Shown one piece after another: positions 45,030 through 57,072 of a DNA stretch of 64,000 nucleotides; the first letter of the stretch is position 1; each line of letters begins with the position of its first letter. The notes beneath the pieces are model-generated. The model was not told where the DNA came from. It saw nothing but the letters and a program-made list of their open reading frames with translations, and ran no database searches. This stretch comes from Vanrija pseudolonga (taxonomy: Eukaryota; Basidiomycota; Tremellomycetes; Trichosporonales; Trichosporonaceae). The stretch lies in assembly GCF_020906515.1 (NCBI RefSeq), contig NC_085852.1, forward strand, positions 2,790,001 through 2,854,000. The letters are read 5' to 3'. The position numbers and the translations under genes were made by a program.

Positions 45030-47078
45030 ATGCTCACCCGCATCCCGACCGGCACCTGGCTCCCAGCGTACGTGCCCCAGCGCACAACCGTGCTGGCAAC
45101 CATCCTCCTGCTGTGCTCGATGGTGCAGAGTGCCACCGGTGAGCCGCCCCGCCGTCCCGTGCCACCACTCACCCCGCCCAGTCGGCTACGACGGGTCCTG
45201 CCTCAACGGCCTCAACATCCTGCCTTGTGCGTCCGTTGCGTCATGACGCAGCTAACGCCAGCGTACGCAAACTACTTCAACCTCAATGCCGCGACGACGG
45301 GGTTGAACACGGCGAGTATCTTCATCGGCGGCATCCTGGCCAATCTCGGTGGGTGTGGCACGCCAGACGACTCGCACGCTCGCCCGCTGACGCGCGCTCG
45401 CTCTCAGTCGGCGGCATGCTAACCGACCACTACGGCCGCCGCCTCTCCATGCTCTACTTCTCCCTCCTCTCCCTTCTCGGCATAGTCCTGCAGGCAGCAG
45501 CACAAAACACGGCCATGTTCACCGTAGCCCGCGTCGTGCTGGGCTTCGGGACGGGCGTGAATGGCATCGCGGCGGGCGTGTACTTGAACGAGGCGTTTCC
45601 CAGCCGGTGGCGGACGTGGGGGGTGGGGACGCTCAACAACTTTTACTAGTAAGCCGGCGTCGTCGGGGTTGGTAGAGAGCTCACGCCCCCAGCATCGGCG
45701 CGCTCATCGCCGCTGGCGTCACGCTCGGCACCAGCTCGTGGCCCAACTCTACCTGGGCGTGGCGCCTGCCTTCCCTCCTGCAGGGCGTCTTCAGCATCAT
45801 CTGCATCGTCCTCCTACCGTTCATGTAAGTGGCGTGGCGGAATCTCCACTTCCTACCTGTGGTCACACTCGCACTCGCGCTGACGCGCTCGCGCTCGTGC
45901 TTCTAGCCCCGAATCCCCCCGCTGGCTAGTCCACCGCGGCCTCAACGACGCAGCCCGCACCACCGTGGCGGCATGCAACGCGGACGGCGACGCGTCCGAC
46001 CCGCGCGCCATGGCGGTGTACGCCGAGATCGTCGACACACTGACGTGGGAGCGCGAGGTGGGCAAGACGCTGTCCCCGCTCGAGATCTTCAAGGGCAAGA
46101 CTACGCGCCGGAGGCTCATGATTGGGGCTTCGCCGGGAGTCATCACCTCGAGCACGGGGAACATTATCGGTGCGCGCGTCGCCGTCAGAGCATGTGGCAG
46201 GGCTGACCCCCCACCTAGCGTCGTATTACCTCGGCGACGAGCTCACCTCCGCCGGGGTCACCTCGTCCCTCGCGCAGCTCAAAGCCAACGTCGTCCTCAA
46301 CGTATGGTGCCTCGCGTGCGCCGTCGCGGGCACCCAGCTGCTCGTGCGCTGGGGCCGCAAGCCGAGCGCGCTCGCGTGCCAGTTTGCTCTCATCGTGCTG
46401 CTGTATATCATTGGCGGGCTGAGCAAGGTGTATGCCGACCACACTGCGGCGGGGGTGACGAGCTCGAATGCCCTGGTATATGGCAACGTCGCGGCGATTT
46501 TCCTGTTCCAGGGGGCGTACTCGTGAGTGTGTTGCCACAGACGAGTGATAAGCCCTAACGCGGCCCAGCGTCTGCTACACGCCCATCCTCAATCTCTACC
46601 CGCCGGAGATCATGAACTTCTCTATGCGCGCCAACGGTTTCGCGTTCATGAACCTGTTGTTGAACTGCTGCGCGTGAGTCGGGCGTCGGCGAGGGTATCG
46701 AGCCTGCCTGTAAACTAACACCCCCGCCCACAGCCTCGTTCTCGTCTACGTCATGCCGATTGGAATGTAAGCCCCCGCATACCCGGAACAAAGCTGACGC
46801 CAGCGCCAATATCGGCTGGAAGATGTACATGGTCAACGCGTCGTGGGACTGGCTGTTCCTCATCTTCATTGTGAGAGCAACACTTCATGGTCATGATGGC
46901 TGACGCCCCACAGGCCGTGTTCTGGGTCGAGACAAAGGGCCGCACGCTCGAGGAGATTGACGAGATCTTCGAGGACCGGCACCCGCACGTCTCGGACGTG
47001 GAGGACAAGGCGGGGCATCCGGTGGATGTCAGTGTGGGGGAGGTCAAGGAGGTGCCGGAGGAGGGTAAGGTGGAGTAG
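45030..47078 (+). CDS. MFS sugar transporter (Sugar_tr family)
   Basis: Eleven exons (first 45030-45138, last 46914-47078) give 516 residues. The sugar-porter landmarks are present: VGYDGSCLNGLN in the first segment, GGMLTDHYGRR after segment 2, YLNEAFPSRWRTWGVG, PESPRWLVHRG in the central loop, RWGRKPS, and VETKGRTLEEIDEIF at the C-terminus. About 12 membrane segments. The GYDGS start resembles lactose-permease/quinate-type fungal members more than hexose carriers. Two exons are 33 and 45 nt. It is flanked by two inverted alcohol dehydrogenase paralogues, which suggests a shared pathway for a sugar, polyol or aldehyde, but the substrate is unknown. Confidence 0.93.
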
Positions 47079-47215
47079 AGTAAGCGCGCCGGTGTGACAA
47101 GTTGTGGCCCTAGCTCGTGGCTCGTTGTGAAAGTAATCCTGTCCGTCATCCTTTGTAGGCCCGCCCGAATGAACGCGTCCAAGAGACGGCATACATCCCC
47201 ACTTCGACCCACCCA

Positions 47216-48537
47216 TCACACCACACCCCCGTTGTCCTTGTTCACCAGCACGTAGCGGTACTTTGCCTTGCCGGCCTTGGCGGCCGGGATCGCCTGGTTG
47301 ATGTCGTCCATGTCCACCTTGTTGATCCAGGGCTTGACGCCGCCGCTGGCCGCGAGGGCGAACAGCTCGCCGAGTTCCTCGGGGGTGCCGATGACGGAGC
47401 CGGAGACGCCAGTGGCATCTGGGAGGTCGAGTCAGTCGCGTCCAGTTACCACTCCCTCTCTTCCCCCGCCCCAACCCCCGCCCCACTCACTAGCAATCAG
47501 CGACCCCGACATCAAGTCCATTGGGGACAGGACGACGCCAACGAGGACCATCTGCCCCTCGGGCGCAAGCAGACCGAGGTAGTCGTTGAGCGGGAGCTCT
47601 GGGGGGTCTGGTGTGTGTCAACTGCCGCGTCTCAGGCCACACCCACTAATGGTGCAGATGATCAGGTCGAGGCTCCTCCGGTGCTGCTTGAAGTCTGCGC
47701 GCGTGTTCTCGCTCGTGGCAATGTACGCGTCCGCGCCGAGGCGGAACGCGTCGTCGCGCTTACTCGTACCGCGCGAGATGGCGGTGACGTGCGCGCCCAT
47801 TCCCTTGGCGATCAAGATGGCCATGTGGCCCAAGCCACCGATACCCACGACGCCGACGTTGCGCGCGCGCTGCGTGCCGGCCCCCCATCGCCGCAGCGGC
47901 GCATACACCGTCAGTCCGCCGCAGCACAGCGGCGCAGCGAGCGCCGGGTCCAGCCCTGTGGGAATCTTGACGGCAAACTTGGCGCTGCCGCGCCAGTGCT
48001 TCGCGAAGCCGCCATAGCTCTGCTGCTTGGCCGCCTTGGCCGCGCCGCGCTGGTACTTGGAGCCGCCGTACGTGACCGTCATCTTGGTGCAGTAGTTGAC
48101 GCGTTCTGGGCCGTGAGCCAGGGAAGCTGGGTCGGTCACGTCGACTTACCCTCGACACACCACTTGCACTGCCGACAGCAGTCGGCCTGCGCGCCAACGC
48201 CGACAAAGTCGCCGACGGACAGGTGGGTCACGGCCGATCCCTTGCGGATCACGCGCCCGACCACCTCGTGGCCTGCGACACGGGGGCCGAACGGCGCGAT
48301 CGGGCCAAACTCGCCACCGAGGGCAGAGACGTCGGTGCCGCAGATACCAGAGTAGACGACTGCGACTGACAGGGTGTGAGCTGGTTACAAGGTGTCGCTA
48401 GCAATAGATCATCCCTGCCCGCACTCACCGTCCACGTCGTCGGCCTCGAACACCTTGGGCTCAATGTCGCCGAACGTCAGCCCGCCCGTGGCGGCCGTCT
48501 CGTCCCTCCCGATCCAGGCCTTGAATGTGTCTGGCAT
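47216..48537 (-). CDS. Zinc alcohol dehydrogenase, second inverted paralogue
   Basis: Exons 48429-48537, 48150-48365, 47647-48105, 47491-47607 and 47216-47418 give 367 residues. It has the same architecture as the gene at 43149-44504: SGICGTDVSAL and RVAGHEVVGRVI for catalytic zinc, CCRQCKWCVE with YCTKM for the structural loop, VGVVGIGGLGHMA for the cofactor and CCGGLTVYAPL. One cysteine of the structural loop is shifted (ADCCRQCKWC instead of CDACGECRWC). It keeps the three intron positions of the paralogue and has one more, in the segment before SGSVIGTPEEL. It is transcribed towards the sugar transporter; stops are 138 bp apart. Confidence 0.94.
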
Positions 48538-49723
48538 GTGAGTGTGAGTGTGTGTGTGGTATGGGGAGTGTGATATGGAAATCAAGTCAAGTACGAGATG
48601 CAACTCGGCGACAACCGTACAACTCGGTGATGGATGTCCGGCACCCGGCTGTGTCGCTTATCGTCGATTATGACGCGCACTGGCTGACTACAAGTCGACA
48701 ACACTGTCGTCGTTTTGACATCTATCATGCGTGCATTGCGCTTTGCTGACTGTTGGCAGAGGTTGGGCGAGATTGTCAAGCATGAGCATGTGCCAGCGGC
48801 AGCGCTTGAGGTTAGGGCGGTAAGGCTGAGCATATGCCGAGGACCTCTGCCTCGGAGCTGGCCGTGGGGACTCCGCACGAGGCAAGGCCCCGTCTGTGGC
48901 ATTGCGTTTGAGCCTTGAGAGCTCCCCCAGTGAGTTGCATGTCGCATGTTGCGAACATCTCGTCGTTGATGGGGTTGGCTTCTTGAACACACCAAAGCTT
49001 CTTCAAGCGTCAAGCGGCAAGCTTCAAGTGTCAAGTGGCCCGATACCAACCCCACAGGATGCGGGATGCCGCAATCGAATGGTGACACAGGAACGGCACC
49101 TCCGCTTGATTGAGCCGCTGAACGCTTCAGCAGCAGCTTGGTTTTAATAGGAGCTTGTGACGAGCTTGTTTAGCAAGTACAAAGTGTAACGCGCAGGACG
49201 CCGCAGGCGGCCACTGATTGACCTCGGCCTGGCGACAGGCTCGGCTTTGACCATGACGACTCGGCAAGCCCGCCACAAAATGTTGCGACCTTTGGCTCGG
49301 CGCACAGTTCAGAACAGACACAAGCGCGACTCTACGAGCATGTCATTCCAGGTCACCTATTGTCAAATCGATACCAGCTCGACTTATCTAGCTATCTGCC
49401 GCTTCGGCAGTTGACGAGGCGCCCACGAATCCGCACCCGCACACAACGTCGCGGCGTCCTGGCATCTTGATCGCCGCAGTGGTGACGTCTGAACTCAAGT
49501 ATAGGCTCGATCCCAGAGCTATACCAAGCGCTCCCTTTGTCAAGCCCACCCGCGTATGCGCACTAACCTTTGGCCGCCCTGACCGGCTGCCGATGGGTGT
49601 GCCGTCTGTGCCGTCTTCTAGCTCTAACTCTATTCGTATGACGTCGGACAGCGTTCAAGACTATTTAAGGCTGTTGCGTTGGGGGAGCACAGCCTGCCCA
49701 GCTCACAAGACAACTGTTCCACC
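48538..49723. other. Divergent intergenic region, alcohol dehydrogenase and NmrA genes
   Basis: About 1.2 kb and less GC-rich than the surrounding genes. It holds tandem 7-base units resembling TTCAAGY/GTCAAGY at about 49008-49040 and a TATA-like TATTTAAG at 49662-49669, 55 bp before the NmrA start. No gene is recognised on either strand. Confidence 0.5.
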
Positions 49724-50810
49724 ATGGCTCCCAAGAAGATTGTCGTGTTCGGCATCACCGGCGTGCAGGGCGGCAGCGTCGCGTGCTACCTCCTCGAGGA
49801 CGGCAAGGACAAGTTTGACGTGTGGGGCGTGTCGCGGAGCAAGACGAGCGCCAAGGCCAAGGGTGAGCAGACCCCCGGACCCGCGTGCTGACCGGCCGCA
49901 GAGCTCGAGAAGGCTGGTGTGACGATTGTCGAGGCCGACCTCGATGACCCGAGCACGTACGAGGCGGCCCTCAAGGGCGCGGACAACGTGTGGGTCAACG
50001 CGAACTGTAGGTCCCGCCGCCAGTGCACAGCTCACGCCAGTCTGGCTCTACTACGACGGGACGAACCCCGACGAGGCGGCCGCGCACGAGGTGCAGCAGA
50101 ACAAGGACGTGATTGACGCCGCGATCCGGCAGGGCGTGCCGCACATCACGTTCTCGGCCGTGCGTGACTTTGGCGACAAGTTCCCCGTGCCCCACGCCGA
50201 CTCGAAGGTGACGAGTGAGTCGTTGTATCCCCCGCGGCAGCTGATCCGCCGCAGTCGTCAAGTACCTCGAGAAGCTGGGACACGACCACGCGCTAGTGTA
50301 CGCGCCGTGGTTCTGGACCAACGTGCTCCTCTTCCCGCGTCGCAAAGAGGGCGACAAGTGGGTCGTGTCGTGGCCTGTGCCGGACAATGCCCGCATCCCA
50401 GGCTTCGACCCGGAGCAGGTGGGCGCGTACGCGCGCCTCGTGTTCCGCGACCCCGAGGCATGGAGCGGCAAGAAGATCTTCTGTGCGAGCGACATTGTCA
50501 GCCCCGTCGAGCAGGCTGCGGCCCTCAGCGAGGTCCTCGGCGTCGACATCGTGCCCCACGGCCTTACGCGTGAGGGGTTCGACTCGCCAGAGTTCCAGGC
50601 TCAGCTACCCCACGAGCTTGTGCTCAACTACAAGGCGATTCTGAGGTGCGTCAGTGGTTGGAGTCTGATGGCGTTAATGATGACACTAACACTTCCCGCA
50701 GCATCGAGAACCCCAAGCCAGAGCAGGCGCGCAGTCTCTACCCCGAGGCGTACTACTTCAAGGACTGGGTCGCCAACACCCCCGAGCGCGCTAAGGCGTT
50801 TACTAAGTAG
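49724..50810 (+). CDS. NmrA-like NAD(P)-binding protein
   Basis: Exons 49724-49862, 49902-50006, 50041-50214, 50255-50645 and 50702-50810 give 305 residues. The N-terminal Rossmann motif is VVFGITGVQGGSVACYLLED, followed by GVSRSKTS (phosphate-binding Arg, so NADPH is likely) and a VNANFWLYYDGTNPDEAAAHE region typical of the NmrA/HSCARG/isoflavone-reductase-like group. Such proteins either sense the NADP state and bind regulators, or reduce small substrates; no catalytic Tyr-x-x-x-Lys is clear, so a sensor role is a little more likely. The small introns have phase 1 or 2 throughout. The neighbour downstream (convergent) is a sugar transporter. Confidence 0.9.
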
Positions 50811-51001
50811 GGCCTCGGGCTGTACCGAGTCGGAATGAACGAATGTCGTGCTGCCCCGTGACTCAGCTCCGGTCCTGGGCGAGGCGAATGCTATTCCATT
50901 CATTGTTTCCGGTACTGAACGACCAACGCTTACTGCACTTACAACCTCCCTTTACCCTTTCCTGTCCGGCCAACAATCCCTAAGTGTCTCGACGATCTCC
51001 G

Positions 51002-52927
51002 CTAGTGCTTCTTCATGTCCTCGATACGCTCCTCCTCGTCTTTGGCGTCGGATGGCGCGTCATGATCGACCCGGGCAAACTCATTGACGCTCTTGCTCGC
51101 AAATTGGCGGGCAGGGACCTTCTGGCTGAACAATTTGTCGAGCTCGCCGTACGTCCGGCCCTTGGTCTCGGGCAGGCGGAAGTAGCAGTAGATCCAGCTG
51201 GCGACGCAGGTACCGATGAAGAGGCAACTGGCGCGGGTACCCCATCCCCACCCCTGGGGCGTGAGCATCCGGGGAAGGAGCTGCTGTATGACGATGGCAG
51301 AGACAACGTAGCACACACGCGCGAGTGCAACTGTCGGGGGGCGCACTCTGCTCGACGGCATCTCGGCGACGATCGCGTAGGTGCCCGGCCCGAGGGTCGT
51401 GGTGAAGGAGAAGTTTGTGATCACGAGGATACCACCAATCGCACGCGCAATGTTGTTGTTCTCCGGGTGGGCGGCATGCACGAATCCCATCGCTGCGAGC
51501 ACGGCGTGCGAGCACGCCAGCATACCGAGGCCCGTAAGCTGGATTGTGCGGCGGCCAAAGTGGTGCGTGGCTGGGTGTCAGCGGCAGTGGGAGGGCATCA
51601 CTCACTGATCCAGTAGACAAATCCACCCACGAGAAACATGCTGTAACTGATGAGGTTGATGTTGAAGGCTCCCGTCTGGCTCATGCCAGCGGCACGAAGG
51701 CTGATTGTCAGCCGTGTCAGATACAACAAACGCCACTTACAACTGGGTGGCGTATCCCGCGATTGCCTGGCCACACAGGATCTGAATCGCCCAGACAACA
51801 CAGCAAATCTCAGTGCGGCGGCGGTTCGTCCCCTTGAAGCAGTCGGCATAGCTGCGGCCTGACGCCTCCTCCTTCTCAAGCTCATTCTGGTGGACCAAGA
51901 GGGCGACCTGGGCGTCGAGAGCCTCCTCGGTGTAGTGTCCGGTGCGGGCGAGGCGGCGGATCGTCTCTCGTGCCTCTTCGTTCCGGCCATTCTGAACGAG
52001 CCAGCGGGGACCTGACATGTTAGCGCTCTTCAATCCCAGCTGCACTCACTCTCAGGAGCGAACATCACACCGATGAATAGCGGAACGGGCCAGAACCACT
52101 GGAGGACGTACGGCATGCGCCAGCCCCATATGCCATGGATCTGGAGCGACGCGCGCACGATGCCGGCGGCGAGGAAGAGGCCTGGCGTCAGCGCGGCTTG
52201 AGTGCCACCAAGAACGTACCAATGCCCCAGCACATGTTGACATAGGAGGCGAGGTAGGCACGCAGGATGACGGGGCAGATGTCGGCCGCGTACGCCGTTG
52301 TGAGGGTCTGGAAGATGCCCCACGGGATGCCGCACAGCAGTTCACCACCAAACAGCATGGGCAGGTTCTTGGAGAATACGGGCAGGAAGATGGCCCCCAC
52401 CATGAGAATCATGCCTGCCGCGTAGGTACGTTTCGAGCCGAACTTGGCTTGAGCGTAGCCATTGATCTGGGGTCAGTGCTGCTTGCCTCAGCCTCACTCA
52501 CGAGCAGGCCGATGATCTGGCCGATCTGGGCACCCTGTTGTCGACGTTAGAACCGCTACGTCCCCTTCCGCTCCGCTACCAACGTACGTTGTTCATAAGT
52601 GACCTGATATCAGCGCACCTCTGCACAAGTCACTCACTGCCAAGTCGCGGGGATGTACTTCTTCCCCTGGGCGTTCGTGTGCCCAAAGTGGTTGATAAAC
52701 TCGTTCTGCCCGAAGAAAGCGTTGATCTACATTAGCCCGCGCGCCACAGACAAACTCACAATGCCAATGTCGTACCCCTCCATGATGAGCCCGCAGGACA
52801 GGAACGCCGACCACAGAGCAGCAGGGTAGTACGTCGCGAGCACCTCCCTAAAGCCCATCTGGCGCTCCTTCGCAGCCGCCTCCTCCGCCAGGCGCGTGTT
52901 GTCGGCGTGGTCAAGCTTGTCCGTCAT
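51002..52927 (-). CDS. MFS alpha-glucoside (maltose-type) H+ symporter
   Basis: Nine exons (52760-52927, 52638-52726, 52588-52603, 52502-52534, 52220-52466, 52050-52181, 51741-52011, 51606-51700, 51002-51570) give 539 residues. It matches the MAL-transporter branch: MEGYDIGIINAFFGQNEF, KKYIPATWQ, GYAQAKFGSKRTYAAG, GELLCGIPWGIFQTLTTAYA, SPRWLVQNGR, LGPGTYAIVAEMPSSRVR and PETKGRTYGELDKLF. About 12 membrane segments. Relatives import maltose, isomaltose, trehalose or similar glucosides. The third exon is only 16 nt. Next to a zinc-cluster regulator and a GH31 alpha-xylosidase, it probably brings in an alpha-linked oligosaccharide for that enzyme. Two CGG-N-CCG motifs lie 254 and 383 bp upstream. 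Confidence 0.93.
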
Positions 52928-53632
52928 CGTGTCGTAGAGCCCAGTACAGGCGAGGAGTGTGGGGGTCTGTCCCGCATGCGGGGTCCCAGTTTATGTATCT
53001 ATGCCGGCGAATGTTCAGAACACGCAGCTGAGTGTTCGGCTGTGTCCAGGTGTTCGTCAGGTGCGCATTCCGGAAATCTACGCCACAGCGCGCCGCCGGC
53101 TGCAGACCGGTCCTCGGCATTGGCAATCTCGGCGCCGGGCGTCGGTCGGCCTTGGCGTGGGTTTGGGGCCCCCGAAGCGGCGGACCGAGGGGCCTCGGGG
53201 CGGAGCATGGTTGGGACTGCGCCGGTGTGTGTGCGTGGGCATGTTCGATTGCGTACGTCGTTGAAGATGCTCCGGGAGGATGAGTCAGATGGGAGCAGCT
53301 GACGTTCCCCGGGCCGCGCTCGGTCGGCGTTTGAGGTGAGTGAGTGGCGAGTCTGACGACTCCTGCCCACTCGGCAAGCAGCATGCTGTAGGCGACATGA
53401 ACGTGGAAGTGGGGAGGGAAACGTCAATGCAGCTGGCGGTGCTTCCCCGCACGTCTCAACTGTGAACCCGCCACAACGGTGGCGAGTGGCGATGTCCGTG
53501 GGCGACTTCGTCGAGTTGGTTGAATGATGCCCCTCGTCAGCGTGGCAGCATTGTGCAGGGCTCTCGAAAGAGAAATTCATACAGTAAGACTATGTACCTA
53601 CATCACCTCACGTCGCTCGCATCTCCAAGTCA
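52928..53632. promoter_or_regulatory. Upstream region of the alpha-glucoside transporter
   Basis: About 700 bp between the transporter start and the 3' end of the regulator gene (both minus strand). It contains CGGACCG at 53181-53187 and CGGGCCG at 53310-53316, both of the CGG-N-CCG form also found between the regulator and the GH31 gene. Zinc-cluster proteins bind CGG repeats of this kind. By composition about half a copy would be expected by chance in this length. Confidence 0.4.
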
Positions 53633-56619
53633 TTACGCTACCCCGACTGCCTGCGGTGGCGACTCTTGAGCCAACAACGGCGTGAATGGCCCTGCCGTCA
53701 GCCGAGCCATTCCCCGGCTGTACCTACCGTCCACCAGTAGATCTAGCCACTCGCTCTCATTCCCATTCAGCGCCTCCAGATTCTTCAGTCAGTGAGCGTA
53801 CTCCACCAGCACCCACCTCGGAAAACTGCGCGAAGGCCAACTCGTCGGCTGCCGTCCCCAGGGCTTCAGCCTCGGGGAACAACACGAGCGGGGCAGGTAC
53901 AGGCAGCTCGGTCGTCGTCGCATGTGGGCTCGGTAGGCCGGACTCCGGGAGACGGTGGCGTGCGCGTGTTCTCGCAGCAACATGCCGCAGCTGCCGGTGG
54001 AAACTGAAGCCGGGGACTGGGGTCAGCTTTCTCCATTCCCTCGCACCACTTACATCTGTTCAACTGGTCTGCCAGCGTGGTGACGTTACGTACCACGCCG
54101 CGCAGGTCGACCCTTTCGGGGAGGATCCGCGCCAGGCGGAGGAGGTACTTTGCGGCAAATGCCAGACCGACGACTGCTGTCAGCAGAGTACCAGCGCCGC
54201 TACCTACAGGCATAGTGATCTGCGAAGCGCAGCCGCACGAGGGCCTCCGGCTGCACCATGTGTGCCACGAGCTCGTCGGCGACGTGCAAGCTGCGCACGA
54301 GCCAGTGCCGTCGTCTGCGGGGGAGGCAGTCGACGTCGAGCTTGGTCTGGACGCCGCGGAGGACGTGGTAGTGAAACTGCAGAATACTGTGCGACTTCAT
54401 CACGGAGACTGGGGTCAGTCAGCGGGGCAAAGAGGGGAAACTTACGCTCGGTCACGAGGAAGTTGTCCGCGCCAGTCCCGCGCGAGGCTTGAGGTCAGCA
54501 TAGCTTTGAGCAAGCACATACCGTAGTAATCGGCCCAGAAGTCGCCCCAGCCGTCGAACGCCTCGTTGGCCTTGTGCACGATCTCGTCGACCTCGGGCGG
54601 CGAGACGTACTCTGGCGTCAGGAGCATCTGGAGTCCCATCTCTGGTCGGGTCAGCGCAGCACGGAAGCATACGCACGGCGATGGAGGACGAGCTCGACGA
54701 GGGCGATGCACCGGCTGTCTGTTGGGATAGAGAGGGGGTGCTCGAGCAGCCGGCGCGCGGTGGAGATCGTCCCGTCTTCGTCGGGGTTGACGACTGGCCG
54801 TCCGTGGTTCATGCTCATCCTGGGGTTAGTGGCGGCCTGGCGAGACGTCCTTACGCGAGCTTGAACCGGGTCAACTGGGGTGATCAGCACAGCACACCGT
54901 GCCACACGACCCACCACCAGCCACAGTCGTGCTCCCATGACGCAGCGGCGGTCGGCCTCCAGCTCGTCCGGCGTGCGTCCGGCACCCATGCCTGTTGCTA
55001 TGAGGTTGGGGAGACAGCGATACAGGCCCATGTCGACGCTGTGGGGCGTCAGTGCGGTCCAGGACAGGTGCCGTATCGACTGACGCAACGGCGTTTGCAT
55101 GGTCTGGTGTCAGCTCCATCTCACGAGGCGCAGCTACTCACTGACAGGTCTCCACGCCGTGTCGCCCCAAGTAGCTAATAGAACTGGTCGTCAGCTTCAC
55201 TCCGGCCAACAACTCACTCAAGCCCTGCACGATGCTCATGCTCGCGATCGGCGAGAAAAGTGTCGAGGCGGCAATCTTCTCGGCATGGCGCTTGAGCTTC
55301 ACCCCGAGCTCGCTCTTGCCCCCAACTAGCCGTAAGCATCGCCCAAAAAACACATCACACTCACCCTCGGCGTCGGCACACATCTGCCCGATCATCATGA
55401 TGGTGGTGAGGCAAAGAGGGCTCCGGCGGCGTATTCTTCACAGTGTCAGTGGTCAACACGCTTGCGCTCCTCACTCGTCAAACGTATCCGTCGCCGGGTC
55501 GAATATTGGCACATAATCCGATGCGCCAGCGTGGAACCTGGTGTGTAAGCGGGCGAACAGGCGGATACGCACAGGTCAAACAGCCTTCTCCCCTCCTCTT
55601 CGCCGACCAGCCCGAGGGTGACGGGGTCGTCATCAGCAGGCTCGGCGCCAATGCTGTGGTTCGCAGTGCAGGTACACGAGTCTACCCTTGCTCGGCGGGA
55701 CTGTCTGTCGCCACCATCGACTCCATCATGAGGCCGTTTCGCAGCGCCGCCGACATTCACGCCGTCGCTGCGCAGCCGGGCCGTTTCCTCGCTCTGGAGG
55801 AAAGGGCCGAGTGCAGTCGCCAGCGGGCGGCGGCCGCCAATCTCGCCGTCCTCGTCGTCCGAGGGCGTGATGTCGTGCACTTGCGCGTCGACCTCGGCGT
55901 ACTCTTCCCCTTCTTCCCCGTCGTCGTCCTCGTCCCCAGTGTTGCTCGCCCGTCCGGACCACGTCTCGCTCGACCCGCCGTGCACGGCGCGTAGGGCCGA
56001 GACCTGGGCTTGGGGGTTGGCGTATATCGAGAAGCTGACTGGCGGGATACCGCGTGGAGGGAACATTGATGGGGCGGAGGTTACCTCGGGTGACGGTGCA
56101 GCAGCGACTGGCGGAACTGCCTGCACCCACTGTGCCAGCGTGGACGGGTTGGAGACGATGGCTGCGTCGTGTCAGCCGAGCCCCTGTCACACGCTCACAT
56201 GGCGTCTGTCCCGCCGACATGACCTTGAGCTGGGCGGTGTTCTCTGCAATGAGCGCCGTGAGGCCCTGCAGTGCGGCGCCGAACGAGCCCATCTGGTTCT
56301 CGAGCGCCAGCAGCCGTCTGTTACATCAGCCCACCTGCTCCAGAGGTCGGCACCCACTCCTTGTCTGTGCGCGTGGGCACGGCCGCGCGCCGACGATCAA
56401 AGGTACATTCTTCGCCGAGGCTGCGACAGCGCTTACATGGCGGGTTGTCCTTGCCCACACACTTGATCTTCATCTGATGGCAAAAGTCGCACGCGCCTGC
56501 CATACGTCAGGTCAGCGGGGCCGGCGTCAGACACCGCTGGACTCACGCTTGTTCGACTCCGGCTCGTCGGGCACCGAGGCTTCGCCTGAGGCCGAGCGGC
56601 GGGCCCGTCCTCCTGCCAT
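53633..56619 (-). CDS. Zn2Cys6 transcription factor next to the GH31 gene
   Basis: The first exon is 56547-56619; the second (from 56496) gives the zinc cluster at about residues 25-53: RACDFCHQMKIKCVGKD, then CKRCRSLGEEC. It is followed by a coiled segment (RLLALENQMGSFGAALQGL), a long acidic linker (DEDDDGEEGEEYAEVDAQ) and a Fungal_trans-type helical domain that ends near 54000. The C-terminal end is inferred: with two more short introns (GTGGGT and GTAGGT donors) the frame closes at TAA 53633-53635, but an earlier stop at about 53763 is possible if they are not spliced. Position between a sugar transporter and a glycosidase, divergent from the latter, suggests a pathway-specific activator. 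Confidence 0.83.
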
Positions 56620-57072
56620 GATGGTGCTGCTATGGGACAATGTACATTGCTGCGGGTGGGGGTCCATGGGTTTCTAGGTGGGGCTTGCTCGAGATCTCTT
56701 CGAGGAGTAAGGCAAGGGTGCCAAGGGATGCCCAGGCCGACGCCTCGGACCGATCATTTGCAATGATTTTCGGGCCGCCTGCTGGCTCCTCGGCGACTTG
56801 TCTGCTGACCCTTCCTCAACCCCGTGTCAGGCAAGCTACACCACTGCATCTCTCAGCAGCAGCCGCCAGACCACTAACTCCTCCTCACTGTGAGCATACT
56901 TCCCCCATGCGCTCTTGTCCGACCCGCCTGTTGCCGATGCCAGCCGAGTCGGCGCCGGCCATTTCACCAGCGCCATCTCCTCGCGGCTAACACGTCCTAC
57001 TTAAGCCCGGCACCATGCCGTCCTGTTCAAGGCCACCACTCCCACTGGGATCGCACACAGCTCCACCGCAGC
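56620..57072. promoter_or_regulatory. Bidirectional promoter, zinc-cluster regulator and GH31 gene
   Basis: 453 bp between divergent starts, with the composite palindrome at 56746-56777 described separately and a CTTAAG-type box near 57000. A shared regulatory region is likely. Confidence 0.5.
56746..56777. promoter_or_regulatory. Symmetrical CGG-N-CCG composite element, candidate operator
   Basis: CGGACCG (56746-56752) and CGGGCCG (56771-56777) flank a perfect inverted repeat ATCATT-TGC-AATGAT (56753-56767). The two CGG-N-CCG cores are 25 bp apart centre to centre. Zn2Cys6 dimers bind inverted CGG triplets, so this is a candidate site for the neighbouring regulator, which would then also control itself. 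It lies 127 bp from the regulator start and 296 bp from the GH31 start. Confidence 0.45.
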
